From: Aquisphaera insulae | GTDB taxonomy: Bacteria > Planctomycetota > Planctomycetia > Isosphaerales > Isosphaeraceae | Length of the DNA: 48,994 nt | Assembly (NCBI RefSeq): GCF_011064615.1 | Contig: NZ_JAALJH010000071.1 | Span: forward strand, 1 to 48,994 | Direction: 5' to 3' | Shown here: positions 10,001 through 20,700 of the stretch, one piece after another | How positions within the stretch are numbered: the first letter of the stretch is position 1 | Layout: the number at the start of each line of letters is the position of its first letter | The notes under the pieces: model-generated | The model's database searches: none | What the model was told of the DNA's origin: nothing | Seen by the model: only the letters and a program-made list of their open reading frames with translations | Translations under genes and position numbers: made by a program

Positions 10001-12466
10001 TCCATCCGAATAAACGACCTCACCGTATCCGGAGTGAAGGACGGGTGTCGCGGGCCTGATGGTGGAACTGTACCTGGGCAGGATCGGGTCCAGATCGGCC
10101 GAGGGTCGCAGGGTCTGGGCATCGAAGAGACGAACCGCATGGTCGGCGGCGGAGTGCTCGTCGAAGCCGATGAACTCGTCGTGGACTCCGACATACACTC
10201 CCGCGAGATCCACGAACACCTTCAAATCGCTTGGGTGATGGAGCGGCGCCAGCACCACCGACGCCCGCCGCTCCCAACCCTCCGTGACAATCCGCTCGAG
10301 GGTCCCCTCTGAAGGAGCCGTGCGACCGATCGGCGGCGCTCCGATACGGAGGACGTACAGATCTCTTCCGCCGGGCCCAAACGCGATATCGGCGCCGCCG
10401 GTGCCTGCGGCTTCGTGCACGATTCGTCCCGTCTCGACGAGGAGAATCCGGAAGGGCGGCCGGGACGAGTCGGCGGAGCAGACACCGACATGGCGGGTCA
10501 GCGGATCGATCTCGAGCTTCCTCGCCCGACCGGTCGTCTGCCGCCAGAGTTCCCTGAGGGTCCAACTGTCCCAGAGTGCCACGGTTCCGTCACGACCGGC
10601 GGTCGCCAGGAGCCGTCCGTCGGCCGATGCAGCGACGCTATCGAGCCCCCCCTGGTTGGTCTGCAGGCTCCACCGTTCCAGGGGACAGCGGGCCATGAGA
10701 TGGCCCCACTCCCAGCCGCGCAACTCGGGCTGGGCCCCCCAGAGGATGTCCGCCACGCGATACCTCGCCTGGTCATCGCCCTGCAGCATCGACTCGGCCA
10801 GCTTCATCGTCGAGCGGTAGCCCTCCCGCTGGGCGATCTCCTTCTCAGCCTCGGCCCGCGCCGCGATCCGATTCATCTCGTTGCTGGCCAGTCGCTCTCG
10901 CCGCGCGAGATTCGACTCTCGCTGGGCAGCGTTCCTGAAGTAGGATGCCGCCGTCAGCGAGGCCGCCGTCACCGCGACCATCAGGGCCGTGAGCACTCCG
11001 CCCAGCACCGCGATCACCGGATTGCGCCGGGCCCACCGCCAGTAGCGCTCGCGAGTGCTCACTTGCCGGGCCCGGATCGGCTCGTCGGCCAGGAATCGGC
11101 GGAGGTCCTCGGCCATCGCCTCGGCCGATTGATACCGCGCCTTCGGATCCTTCTCGATCGCCTTCAGCACGATCGTCTCCAGGTCCCGCGGGATCCTGGG
11201 ATCGATGGCCCGGGGCCCCGGCGGCTCCGCGTTCTTGATCTGCTCGATGAGCTTCAGCCGGTCCGAGGAGTCGAATGCCGGTCGGAGCGTGAGCAGCTCA
11301 TAGAGCGTGAGGCCCAGCGCGTAGATGTCGGACCGGGGGTCGACTTCACCTCGGAACCGGCACGGTGCCATGTAGCGGAGGGTGCCCACGATGTCGCCGG
11401 TTTGCGTCAGCCCCTCGTCATCCCCCTTGGCCAGTCCGAAATCCGCGATCCAGACGACCCCCGCGTGGTCGAGCAGGAGGTTGCTCGGCTTGATGTCCCG
11501 GTGGACGATCCCGCTGGCATGGGCGTAGGCCAGCCCCTGGGCCACCTGGCGGCCGATCCGGGCCACGCTCCCGAAGTACGGAGACCGCCGGCTCGAGAGG
11601 TACGCCGTCGAGACCTGGCTCCCGCCGGGCAGCAAGGCCGAGGGCGCCGGGGGCGTGGTCGTATCGGCCCCGATTGGAGCGGTCTCCGCGGTCGCGAAGT
11701 CCCTGCCGGGGTTCGGGTCACGGGCGATTTTCTCGCCCGTTGCACGGTTGGCCGCGTCGGATTGCGGGATATCACAGGACGGTGCCGCCCCTTCGATCGC
11801 GATCTGGCCGCTCAGGAGCGACTCCGCGACCCGGCCGATCGCGGGCGCGGGCACACCGGGCGAGGTGGCGGCCTCGGCGAGCCTGGGGCCGGTCGCCACG
11901 TCGGGCTTCCGCCCGCGATCGCGGAGCCGCACCAGCTCGTCGATGACCTGGTCGAGCCCCTGGCCCTGGATGAACTGCATGGCGTAGTAGGCCGTCTCGC
12001 CGTCGTGGCCGACCTCGTAGACCGGCACGATGTTCGTATGGTGCAGCCGCGCCGCCGCCTTCGCCTCGCGGCGGAATCGCTTCAGCGACTCACCGTCGCG
12101 GGCGACCTGCCCCGGCAGCACCTTGAGCGCCACCCGGCGGCCCAGGCTCATCTGCTCGGCCTCGTAGACGACGCCCATCCCACCCCGGCCGATCTCGCGC
12201 AGGATGCGGTAATCGCCCAGCCGGCGTTCGTTGCCGGGTGACAGGGCCGGCGATCGCCGCACGCCCGCCGGCACGGGGTCCCGATCGATCGTCAGGTCCC
12301 GCTCGACCATCACCAGGGCCGGCAGCAGCTCGCGGATCAGGTCGGCCAGATCGGGGTGGAGGGCCGCGTATTCCTCGACGCTGGGCCGCTCGCCGGCACG
12401 ATACCGCGCCAGGAACGATCCGGCGATCACCTCGAAGGGGTCGCGATCGGCGGTCGGCTCGCTCAT
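7091..12466 (-). CDS. membrane Ser/Thr protein kinase with WD40 propeller and TPR repeats
   Basis: Hanks-type kinase of 1791 residues, a typical planctomycete architecture. Kinase domain about 85-465: glycine loop GRGGMG 93-98, VALK Lys115, HRDIKPSN (catalytic Asp324), DFG Asp342. A long low-complexity insert of about 140 residues lies between the N-lobe and the HRD region. One transmembrane helix at about 484-510 puts the rest outside the cytoplasm. WD40-like blades run from about 595 to 1220 (for example VAASADGRLLATAGRDGTVA), followed by TPR-like helices near 1260-1300 and 1600-1780. Its ATG overlaps the sigma-factor stop codon (ATGA at 12463-12466), so the two are co-translated. Oddity: the activation-segment APE reads MAPCRFRG, Cys369 replacing the conserved Glu. 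The likely role is control of the partner ECF sigma factor by phosphorylation; substrate and signal are unknown. Confidence 0.95.
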   Translation of the reverse strand: MSEPTADRDPFEVIAGSFLARYRAGERPSVEEYAALHPDLADLIRELLPALVMVERDLTIDRDPVPAGVRRSPALSPGNERRLGDYRILREIGRGGMGVVYEAEQMSLGRRVALKVLPGQVARDGESLKRFRREAKAAARLHHTNIVPVYEVGHDGETAYYAMQFIQGQGLDQVIDELVRLRDRGRKPDVATGPRLAEAATSPGVPAPAIGRVAESLLSGQIAIEGAAPSCDIPQSDAANRATGEKIARDPNPGRDFATAETAPIGADTTTPPAPSALLPGGSQVSTAYLSSRRSPYFGSVARIGRQVAQGLAYAHASGIVHRDIKPSNLLLDHAGVVWIADFGLAKGDDEGLTQTGDIVGTLRYMAPCRFRGEVDPRSDIYALGLTLYELLTLRPAFDSSDRLKLIEQIKNAEPPGPRAIDPRIPRDLETIVLKAIEKDPKARYQSAEAMAEDLRRFLADEPIRARQVSTRERYWRWARRNPVIAVLGGVLTALMVAVTAASLTAASYFRNAAQRESNLARRERLASNEMNRIAARAEAEKEIAQREGYRSTMKLAESMLQGDDQARYRVADILWGAQPELRGWEWGHLMARCPLERWSLQTNQGGLDSVAASADGRLLATAGRDGTVALWDSWTLRELWRQTTGRARKLEIDPLTRHVGVCSADSSRPPFRILLVETGRIVHEAAGTGGADIAFGPGGRDLYVLRIGAPPIGRTAPSEGTLERIVTEGWERRASVVLAPLHHPSDLKVFVDLAGVYVGVHDEFIGFDEHSAADHAVRLFDAQTLRPSADLDPILPRYSSTIRPATPVLHSGYGEVVYSDGLRLQRNSRSGPSLHISHPGIINYLAFDPRSQLGLAGSPDGTVTIRDADGESQTLSHGSSICGLARLPDGRLVTGGVDGLLKCWTPGLVATLAIDTNAEPSSAQAELVAFADSGASLLFPQRANFHLFRTSDLTYRSFPLKAVGDYAGQALLTEPKTNELVVATDAGLSFYDLLHQGTRLVETRSIDFPRPYHAAFDASGRILVASNHDREVAVFDVTSKRRLPAPEARGLGVVSVNPGGTRAALLTGTSLQVWDVSTGRLLNRLDGPLGAVQTGKWERDQRVPVFHRDGDLLAFVAEAEDTPPRLILWDTALGKLRSSVQARPGVGFGHLAFSTGGDRLFVCGSRLFVWDWRIGKELVSLSSPHYAAVSPDGVTIATAGWNPSLTILKALPWSNLARGDGDLYRAVDDLWMYTAGLPRSIKMTMVAAGNLDSALADEAEILGDIQRRHGQTAASIPHYTKAIEIRQSVVLADPGQARQHYRLATAYEKRLAVAAADDPAAGATVLQQAVDYWQKLASKVPHQTSAWRQCLDFQLRLVDAQIARTRMVAHELLLPHIRFWCEWSRRGPPDSLVQYALHEFWARMAVAAPGFLADRNAIDDLVDRHSQLRSVIGERYAADRNWGRAIAIFSKPVTEGSGYDHVRKLLALACAGPGKDVPPIDDAARAKLRRQALDWLQAELEASNRRLGSAPPRDLPDMAQAFRFWKEDPYLAGIREAETLARLPSGEQKSWEKLWADVDSLLNRLPAPKTDEPKLDPDDPEMLEGIHLRAHQLAPSKPSEAEPLFRRALKAYRRLQGPDGSLTLDLTRDLTALLNQSGRGAEAEPLLRDALEQLRKQSGPDEFRMAGILAPLGQSLIQQGKWTEAEPLLRECLVVRENLQPDEWTTFATRSHLGQALLGQNKYAESEPLIISGYEGMKAREARIPPQNKQGLGEAAERIVKLYDAWGKPDKAADWRARLARPNEAPRPQP

Positions 12467-13116
12467 GGTCCCTCACCGGAGAACTCGCCGGGCAGGGCGG
12501 CAAGGATCTCCTTGAGCCGCACCAGCGCGCGGGTGTAGCGTTTACTCGCCGCCGACTTGTCCAGGCCCAGGGCCGCGGCGGCGTCGCCGTTGGTCATCTG
12601 CTCGTAATGACGGAGGACCAGGATCTCGCGGTCCAGCGGATCCATGCGGTTGAGGGCCTCCTGCAGCCGGATCTTCCGCTCGGCCCGGATCGCCGCCTCG
12701 CTGGGGCTGGTCAGCTTGCCCAGGAGACGGGCGGCCAGGGCACCCGTACTGGCCCCGGGCATCGCGCCGCGGTAGATCGACACCTCGCGGCCGACGTCGC
12801 GGCCGGGGGTGTCCAGGTGCCGCCGATGATGCTCCTGTACACGCTGGCCGACCAGGAAGCGAAGCCAGATGTAGAACGGGACAGACGGGTCGCGGATGAA
12901 CTCGTCGAGCCGCCGGATCGCGTCGAGATAGCCCTCCTGGATCACGTCGGACGCGTCGACGCGCCCCAGGAGCCTTGGGTCCAGGCGCAGCGCGACCATT
13001 CGGCGCAATCGCTCTCGGTATCGCTCCAGGAGCCTAGCGATGGCCTCCCGGTCGCCCGCGGCGGCGCGCGCGACGAGGTTCGGCACCTGCCCGGGGGGTG
13101 GTGACATGTCATTCAT
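12463..13116 (-). CDS. ECF-type RNA polymerase sigma factor paired with a Ser/Thr kinase
   Basis: Sigma-70 family ECF factor that recruits RNA polymerase to a regulon. Region 2 is seen in DREAIARLLERYRERLRRMV ... VDASDVIQEGYLDAIRRL, and region 4 in ALNRMDPLDREILVLRHYEQM followed by a helix-turn-helix (NGDAAAALGLDKSAASKRY). An in-frame extension reaches 13197, but its 27 residues are unlike the family; the MND start at 13116 puts region 2 near the N-terminus as expected. No strong ribosome site is visible for either. The gene is followed with a 4-base overlap by the kinase, an arrangement known in Planctomycetes where the kinase takes the place of an anti-sigma factor. No anti-sigma gene is nearby. 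Confidence 0.93.
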   Translation of the reverse strand: MNDMSPPPGQVPNLVARAAAGDREAIARLLERYRERLRRMVALRLDPRLLGRVDASDVIQEGYLDAIRRLDEFIRDPSVPFYIWLRFLVGQRVQEHHRRHLDTPGRDVGREVSIYRGAMPGASTGALAARLLGKLTSPSEAAIRAERKIRLQEALNRMDPLDREILVLRHYEQMTNGDAAAALGLDKSAASKRYTRALVRLKEILAALPGEFSGEGP

Positions 13117-13422
13117 ACTACGTGGAATACTGCGAAATGCAAGGAATGGGGACAAATCCCTCGGGCCTCGACCCCGATCGCCACCGCCCACGCGCACTAT
13201 TTCGTTATGTTTTGCTTCCTAGACGAAGGTTCGGTCCCCAATCAGACTGGGCCCGCAGTACAGGTAGATATGCCCAAGTAGAGGACGAAGCCCGTCCGGG
13301 GACGTGATGACGATTCTCAGGACCGGTGCACGCGATGGCGTGGCGCCGAGCGGATCGCCGTCCGTCTCCAGGCGGCTTCGAGAGCCCCGACGTCGCATTT
13401 CTCCCCCCTGAAGGGCCGATCC
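13117..13422. other. divergent intergenic region between the sigma/kinase operon and the TIGR03032 gene
   Basis: No gene is supported. The middle (about 13195-13225) is AT-richer than its surroundings and would have to carry both divergent promoters. A GAAGGG ribosome-site-like stretch precedes the rightward gene. No clear dyad was found. Confidence 0.4.
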
Positions 13423-14571
13423 ATGACGACAGCAGCCTCCCCCGTCGAGCCGGCGCTGGAATCGACCCAGCCCGTGGCAGAGGACTCCCCGCCGCTGATG
13501 GCGGTCCATACGCCGAACTTCCCCTCGCTCTTGCGGCAACTCGGGGCGTCGCTGCTGGTGACCACCTACCAGGCCGGCAAGCTGGTCGTGGTCCGCGACG
13601 AGGGGGACCACCTCAACACCCATTTCCGCGCCTTCCAGTCTCCGATGGGCATGGCCCTGGCCGGCGATCGGCTGGCGGTCGGGACCAAGATCCAGGTCTG
13701 GGAGTTCGTCGATGTCCCGGCCGTGACGGCCAAGCTGGAGCCGCCGGGCCGCCACGACGCCTGTTTCCTGCCCCGCTCGAGCCACGTCACGGGCAACATC
13801 CAGATCCACGAGATGGCCTGGGGGGCCGGCAATGAACTCTGGGTCGTCAACACCCGCTTCTCCTGCCTCTGCACTCTCGACGGCTCGGCCAGCTTCGCGC
13901 CGCGGTGGCGGCCGCCGTTCGTCTCGGCGCTGGATCCGACCGATCGCTGCCACCTCAACGGCCTGGGGATGGTCGACGGCCGCCCGCGCTACGTCACGGC
14001 CCTGGGCGAGACGGACACGCCGGCCGGCTGGCGGGCGGACAGGGCCGGGGGCGGCATCGTGATGGACGTGGCCTCGGGCGAGGTGATCACTCGCGGGCTG
14101 TCGATGCCCCATTCGCCGAGGTGGTACGGCGGGCGGCTCTGGGTCTGCGAGTCGGGCGCGGGGACATTCGGCTACATCGACCCGAACACCGGCAAATACG
14201 TGCCGATCGCCGAGGTTCCCGGCTTCACCCGAGGTGTCGACTTCGCCGGCAACCTGGCGTTCGTGGGCCTGTCGCAGGTGCGCGAGAGCGCCGTCTTCAG
14301 CGGCATCGCGATCACCGAGCGGCTGACGGCGGAGGAGCGGACCTGCGGCGTCTGCGCGATCGACCTGAGGAGCGGCCGGTTGGTGGCGCTCCTGCGGTTC
14401 GAGACCGCCGTGCAGGAAGTCTTCGCCGTGACGGTGCTGCCGGGGCGGCGGTTCCCGGAGCTGATCAACGACGACGAGAGCCTGCTCGAGAACTCGTTCA
14501 CGGTCCCCGACGCGGCGCTGGCCGACGTATCGGCGGCGCTGCGGGCGCCGGCCGGGAATGGGCATGTCTGA
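13423..14571 (+). CDS. TIGR03032 family protein
   Basis: A 382-residue protein matching the TIGR03032 family by its hallmark stretches: LGASLLVTTYQAGKLVVVR near residue 45, FQSPMGMALAGDRLAVGT, NELWVVNTRFSCLCTLD, HLNGLGMVDGRPRYVTALG, HSPRWYGGRLWVCESGAG, and the end GRRFPELINDDESLLENSF. The family is predicted to form a beta-propeller and has no established biochemical role. No signal peptide is visible. It is transcribed away from the sigma/kinase operon and towards the giant beta-helix genes. A C-terminal remnant of a second family member lies at 29375-29518, beyond the giant genes, which suggests the family once had another copy in this locus. Confidence 0.93.
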   Translation: MTTAASPVEPALESTQPVAEDSPPLMAVHTPNFPSLLRQLGASLLVTTYQAGKLVVVRDEGDHLNTHFRAFQSPMGMALAGDRLAVGTKIQVWEFVDVPAVTAKLEPPGRHDACFLPRSSHVTGNIQIHEMAWGAGNELWVVNTRFSCLCTLDGSASFAPRWRPPFVSALDPTDRCHLNGLGMVDGRPRYVTALGETDTPAGWRADRAGGGIVMDVASGEVITRGLSMPHSPRWYGGRLWVCESGAGTFGYIDPNTGKYVPIAEVPGFTRGVDFAGNLAFVGLSQVRESAVFSGIAITERLTAEERTCGVCAIDLRSGRLVALLRFETAVQEVFAVTVLPGRRFPELINDDESLLENSFTVPDAALADVSAALRAPAGNGHV

Positions 14572-14695
14572 GCGTGGATAAATTCGCGGTCCGGTGATCC
14601 CCGACGATTCCCGCGGCGAATTGCGCCCGCCCTCCGGAGAATCTCGCGGCGATTCCCCGTCGGGTCATGGCCCGTGAAGTCCTGAGAGTTTGCTC

Positions 14696-14714
14696 ATCAC
14701 CGAGGTGATTCACC
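14696..14714 (+). promoter_or_regulatory. overlapping dyad half-sites in the leader of giant gene 1
   Basis: TCACC-ga-GGTGA-t-TCACC: three alternating half-sites forming two overlapping inverted repeats, about 20 bases before the start codon and just 5' of the AGGAG ribosome site. The same arrangement recurs before giant gene 2 (22856-22874) with a different two-base centre. Candidate operator for a dimeric regulator; inferred from sequence symmetry and conservation only. Confidence 0.5.
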
Positions 14715-14734
14715 AGCACAGGAGCGATGAAACG

Positions 14735-17700
14735 ATGAAGGTCGGCACGGCGAGCGATCGGCGACGAATCGGTCCGGGTTTGGTCGAGCATCGGAGGCGG
14801 CAACGCCGACGACTGCGGCCGTCCTTGCTGGCGCTGGAGGACCGCAGGCTGCTGTCGACCTTCACCGTCACCAGCACGCTCGACGACGGCAGCCCGGGCA
14901 CCCTGCGCCATGAGATCGGCCAGGCGAATGCGAACCCGGGAGACGACACGATCGACTTCGACGGTGGCGTGTTCGCCACCCCGCAGACGATCACGCTGAA
15001 CGGCAACCAGCTCGAGCTGGGCGACACGTCCGGGGCGACCACGATCACCGGCCCGATCGGCGGCGTCACGGTCGACGGCAACGACGCGAGCCGGGTGTTC
15101 CAGATCGACGGCGGTGTCACCGCGTCGATCTCGGGGCTGACCATCACCGGGGGCAGCACCGGCTACTTCCAATCTGGTGGCGGCGTGCTCAACTACGGCA
15201 CGGCCACGCTGATCAACTGCACCGTCAGCGGCAACACCGCCCGCCCGGACTGGTTCAACCCCGGCGGCGGCCTCGCCACGGGAGGCTACTGGGGCAAGGA
15301 CGCCGCAACCACGCTGATCAACTGCACCATCAGCGGCAACGACGGCGGCGGCGTGAACGCCGCTTGGGGCACCACCACGCTGACCAACACGATCGTCGCC
15401 GGCCAGGCATCCGGGGGCGACATTAGCGGCACCGTGTCGGGCACGAACAACCTGATCGGCACCGGCGGCTCGGGCGGGCTGGTCGACGGTGTCGACGGCA
15501 ACATCGTCGGCGTCACCGACCCGGGGCTGGCCCCGCTGGGCGACTACGGCGGCACCAGCCCGACCATGGCCCTGCTGCCCGGCAGCCCGGCCATCGACGC
15601 CGGGACCGGCGCCGGCGCACCGGCCACCGACCAGCGGGGCCAGCCCCGGGCCGGTGCCGTCGACATCGGCGCCTTCGAGAGCCAGGGCTTCACCCTCACG
15701 CCCGTCGCGGGCACCCCGCAGGGCTCGGACATCGGCACGCCGTTCGCCGACCCGCTGGTCGCGACCGTGTCGGCCGTCAACCCGCTCGAGCCGGTCGACG
15801 GCGGGGTCGTCCGCTTCGTCGCCGGCCGCGTCGGCGGCGCCACGGCGATCCTCTCGGCCCCCTCGGCGGTCATCGCCGGCGGCCAGGCCGCCATCACCGC
15901 CGCACCCAACAACGCGCTCGGCGGTTACGAAGTGGTCGCGTCCGTACCGGGGCTGTCCCCCGTCTCGTTCGCCCTCACCAACACGGGCACGCCGTTCGCG
16001 GCCCTGGTCGTCAATACGACGAGCGATTCGCTCTTCCCAGGCCCGGGCCTCCTGAGCCTGCGTGAGGCCATCGGGTTCGCCAACGTCGATTCCCTGGGGA
16101 TCTCGAGCATCACCTTCGATGCGGGAGTCTTCGCCGCGCCGCAGTCGATTACCTTGACCGGGACCCAGCTCGAGCTCTCCAACACGACCGAGACGGTGAC
16201 GATCACCGGCCCGGCGGGAGGCGTGACGGTCAGCGGCGGCGGGCTGAGCCGGGTATTCCAGGTCGACCCGAATGTGACGGCGTCCATCTCGGGGCTGACC
16301 ATCACCGGCGGCAATGCCGGCTACGACGGCGGCGGCGGCCTGATCAACCTCGGCACGACCGCGCTCATCAACTGCACGATCGGCGGCAACTCCACCAACG
16401 GGGGCGGCGGCGGCCTGGCCACCGGCAGCTCTTCCTACCCCGGAGCCACGACCTCGCTGACCAACTGCACCGTCAGCGGCAACTCCAGCTTCGCCGAGCT
16501 GTACGCCTCCTACGGCACCACCACGCTGACCAACACCATCGTCGCCGCCGTGGGCGGCGGATTCAGCATCTTCGGCACCGTGTCGGGCACGAACAACCTG
16601 ATCGGCACCGGCGGCTCGGGCGGGCTGATCGACGGGGTCGACGGCAACATCGTCGATGTGGCCGACCCCGGGCTGGCCCCGCTGGGCGACTACGGCGGCA
16701 CCAGCCCGACCATGGCCCTGCTGCCCGGCAGCCCGGCCATCGACGCCGGGACCGGCGCCGGCGCACCGGCCACCGACCAGCGGGGCTACGCCCGGGCCGG
16801 TGCCGTCGACATCGGCGCCTTCGAGAGCCAGGGCTTCAGCCTCACGCTCGTCGCCGGCACCCCGCAGAGCTCGGACATCGGCACGCCGTTCGCCGACCCG
16901 CTGGCCGTGTCCGTGGCGGCCGTCAACCCGCTCGAGCCGGTCGACGGCGGGGTCGTCCGCTTCGTCGCCGGCCGCGTCGGCGGCGCCACGGCGATCCTCC
17001 TGGCCCCCTCGGCGGTCATCGCCGGCGGCCAGGCCGAGACGACGGCCGCGCCCAACAACGCGCTGGGCAGTTACGCCGTGGTCGCGTCCGTACCGGGGCT
17101 GTCCCCCGTCTCGTTCGCCCTCACCAACACGGGCACGCCGTTCGCGGCCCTGGTCGTCAATACGACGAGCGATTCGCTCTTCCCGGGCCCGGGCCTCCTG
17201 AGCCTGCGTGAGGCCATCGGCTTCGCCAACGTCGATTCCCTGGGGATCTCGAGCATCACCTTCGATGAGAGCGTCTTCGCCGGGCCGCGGAAGCTCATCG
17301 CCTTGACGGGGGCCCAGCTCGAGCTCTCCAACACGACCGAGACGGTGACGATCACCGGACCCGCGGCGGGCCTGACGGTCAGCGGTGGCGCGATCGAGTT
17401 GACCACAGCCGGTTCCGACTCCGGCTTCCCGGTCTCGAGCTCCGATCTGCTTCAGACGAACCTGAGCAGCTCGAGTGTCACGGGCAACATCGGCGACGAG
17501 GAAGGGCTCAACACGGCGGCCGACATCACCGCGCTGAGCAACGGCCAGTTCGGCCCCGCCGCCCCGGTCAACCCCCCCGGGCCGAACCCCGAGGTCGTGC
17601 TGATCCACGACGGGGTGGAGATCACCTACAATCTCGACACGGGCATGCACCCGCTGGGTTATGACCTCACGAACATCAACACCTACGCAGGCTGGGGAGA

Positions 17701-20700
17701 CTCAGGCCGGAGCCAGCAAGACTACACCATCTATTATTCGACGGTGACCGACCCGGACACATTCCTGGAGTTGGATGCCGTGTTCGCCCCCAGTTATGAC
17801 GGGCGGCCCAGCGACACGGCGGCGTTCCTGTCGGGCAGCTCTGGGATCCTCGCCAGCAATGTGGCTTCGATACGCTTCTCCTTCCCATCGACCCAGAATG
17901 GCTACGTCGGTTACCGAGAGCTGGACGTCCTGGGTGTCCCTTCAACCGCCCTGGTCCTTCCCTCCGGAGGGCCGAGCCGCGTGTTCCAGGTCGATGCGGG
18001 AGTCACCGCGTCGATCTCGGGGCTGACCATCACCGGGGGCAGCACCGGGGGCAATGGCGCCGGCTTGCTCAACTACGGCACGACCACGCTGATCGGCTGC
18101 ACCCTCAGCGGCAACTCCGCCAACAACGGCGGCGGCGTGTTCAACGCCGGCACGGCGACGCTGACCGACTGCACCGTCAGCGGCAACTCCGCCAGCAACG
18201 GCGGCGGCGTGTTCAACGGTGGTAGACTCACGCTGGTCAACAGCACCCTCGACGGAAATACAGGAGGATATGGCGGCGGCCTGTACATCGGCAACGGTGC
18301 CTCGGCCACGCTGACCGGCTGCACCGTCACCGGTAACAGCGGCGGCCTGATCAATCTCGGCGGAACGGCGACGCTGACCGACTCCACCATCAGCGGCAAC
18401 GGTCGCGGCCTGAACAACGGCTACGGCGGCACCATGACGCTGGCCGGCTGCACCCTCAGCGGCAACTTCGGCTTCGCCCTGATCAACAACGGCACAGCCA
18501 CGCTGACCAACAGCACCTTCAGCGGCAATGCCGGCTACGGCCTGGTCAACAACGGCACGGCGACGCTGACCGACTGCACCGTGAGCGGCAACTCGGACAG
18601 GGGCGTGGAGGCCCGCCCCGGGAGCACGACCACGCTCACCGACAGCACCGTCAGCGGCAACTCGGGCAGTGGCCTGAGGATCTGGTACGGCGGCACGGCG
18701 ACCCTGACCGGCTGCACCATCAGCGGCAATGCCTCAAACAACCAAGGCGGCGGCGTGTACGTCATGGGCGCGGCCACGCTGACCAACTGCACCATCAGCG
18801 GCAACTCCGCCCTCGGCAACGGCAACAGCCCGGGCGGCGGTGGCCTGGCGATCTCCCGGCGAGGCAGGGTCGCGCTGACCAACTGCACCATCAGCGGCAA
18901 CTCCGCCCTCCGCAGGGGCGGCGGCGGCCTGTTCAACGATGGTGGCACGGCGACGCTGGCCAACACCATCGTTGCCGGGAATACCGCCGACCGAAGTCCT
19001 GACGTCATTGGCGACTTTGCCTCTCAGGGGAATAACCTGATCGGCAAGACCGACGGCAGCAGCGGGTGGGTCGGCTCCGACCTGACAGGCACCATCGCGA
19101 CGCCGCTCAACCCCTTGCTGACACCCCTTGGCAATTTCGGCGGCCCGACCCTGACGATGGCCCTGTTCGTCGGCAGCCCGGCCCTCGACGCGGGGAACAT
19201 CGCCCTCATCCCCGCGGGGATCACGACCGATCAGCGCGGGCGACCCCGCATCATCAACGGCACCGTCGACATCGGTGCGTTCGAGGCACAGACCGCCATC
19301 GCCCCCAGCTTCGTGGTGGACACCACCGCCGACAAGGTCGATTTCTCCGACGGACGGACCAGTCTTCGCGAAGCCATCGGATCCGCCAACGCCTTCGCCG
19401 GCAACAGTGTCACCTTCGATCCGACCGTTTTCGCTAGTGTCCAGACGATCACGCTGTCGCTGGGGCAACTCGAGCTGAGCAACACGTCCGGGACGGAGAC
19501 GATCACCGCGCCGGCGGCGGGCGTCACGGTCGACGCTAACAACGCGAGCCGGGTGTTCCAGGTCGACCCCGGCGTCACCGCGTCGATCTCGGGCCTGACG
19601 ATCACCGGAGGCAAGACCGGCGGCAAGGGCGGAGGCCTGATCAACTTCGGCACGACCACGCTGACCGACTGCACCCTCACCGGGAACACCTCCGGCGATA
19701 ACGGCGGCGGCCTGTACAACAACTTCGGAACCGCCATCACGCTGACCGACTGCACCATCAGCGGCAACTCCGCGGCCAGCGACGGCGGCGGCCTTGCCGG
19801 CGGCGACGGCGGAACGGTCACGCTGGCCGGCTGCACCATCAGCGGCAACTCCGCCGACAGCGACGGCGGCGGCGTGTACATCAAGTTCGGCGGCACGGCC
19901 ACGCTGACCGGCTGCACCATCAGCGGCAACTCCGCGGCCCGCAACGGCGGTGGGCTGTACGTCAACCGCGCCACGACCACGCTGACGGACTGCACCGTGA
20001 GCGGCAACTCCGCGGCCCGCGACGGCGGTGGCCTGTTCAGCTCCGGCACGGCCACGCTGACCGGCTGCACGGTCAGCGACAACTCCGCCGACGGCCGCGG
20101 CGGCGGTGTGCTTAACGGCGGCAAGCTCACGCTGACCGGCTGCTTCGTCAGCGACAACTCCGCCGATAACGGCGGTGGAGTGTCCACCACCAGAGGCACG
20201 ACGGTACTGACCGACTGCACCGTCAGCGGCAACACGGCCGGATCGCAGGGCGGAGGCCTTTACGCCAACAACGGCGGGGCCACCACGCTTACCAACTCCG
20301 TCGTCAGCGGCAACTCCGCCTACAACGGCGGCGGCCTGTTTAACTACTTCGGCACGGCGACGCTGACCGACTGCACCGTCGAAGCCAACTCCGCCGGCCA
20401 CAGTGGCGGCGGCCTGATCAACTTCGGCACGTCCACACTGATCAACACCGCCGTCATTGGCAACCTGGCCGGTGACTGGGGTGGCGGCATGACCAACTCC
20501 TCGGGAACCGCCACGTGGATCAACTGCACCGTGAGCGGCAACTCCGCCGGCGTCGTTGGCGGCGCCCTGAACAACAACTCCACGGCCACGTTTACCAACT
20601 GCGACCTCAGCGGCAACTCCGCAAAATGGGGCGGCGGCGTGTTCAATTTCTACGGCACGACCACCCTGAGCAACTCCACCGTCAGCGGAAACTCCGCCAC

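Noticed and set aside
14498..17650. 1050-residue open frame on the minus strand opposite giant gene 1
   Set aside because: Composition is Arg/Gly/Asp-rich with no domain and mirrors the codon bias of the strongly supported plus-strand gene; it is an antisense shadow.
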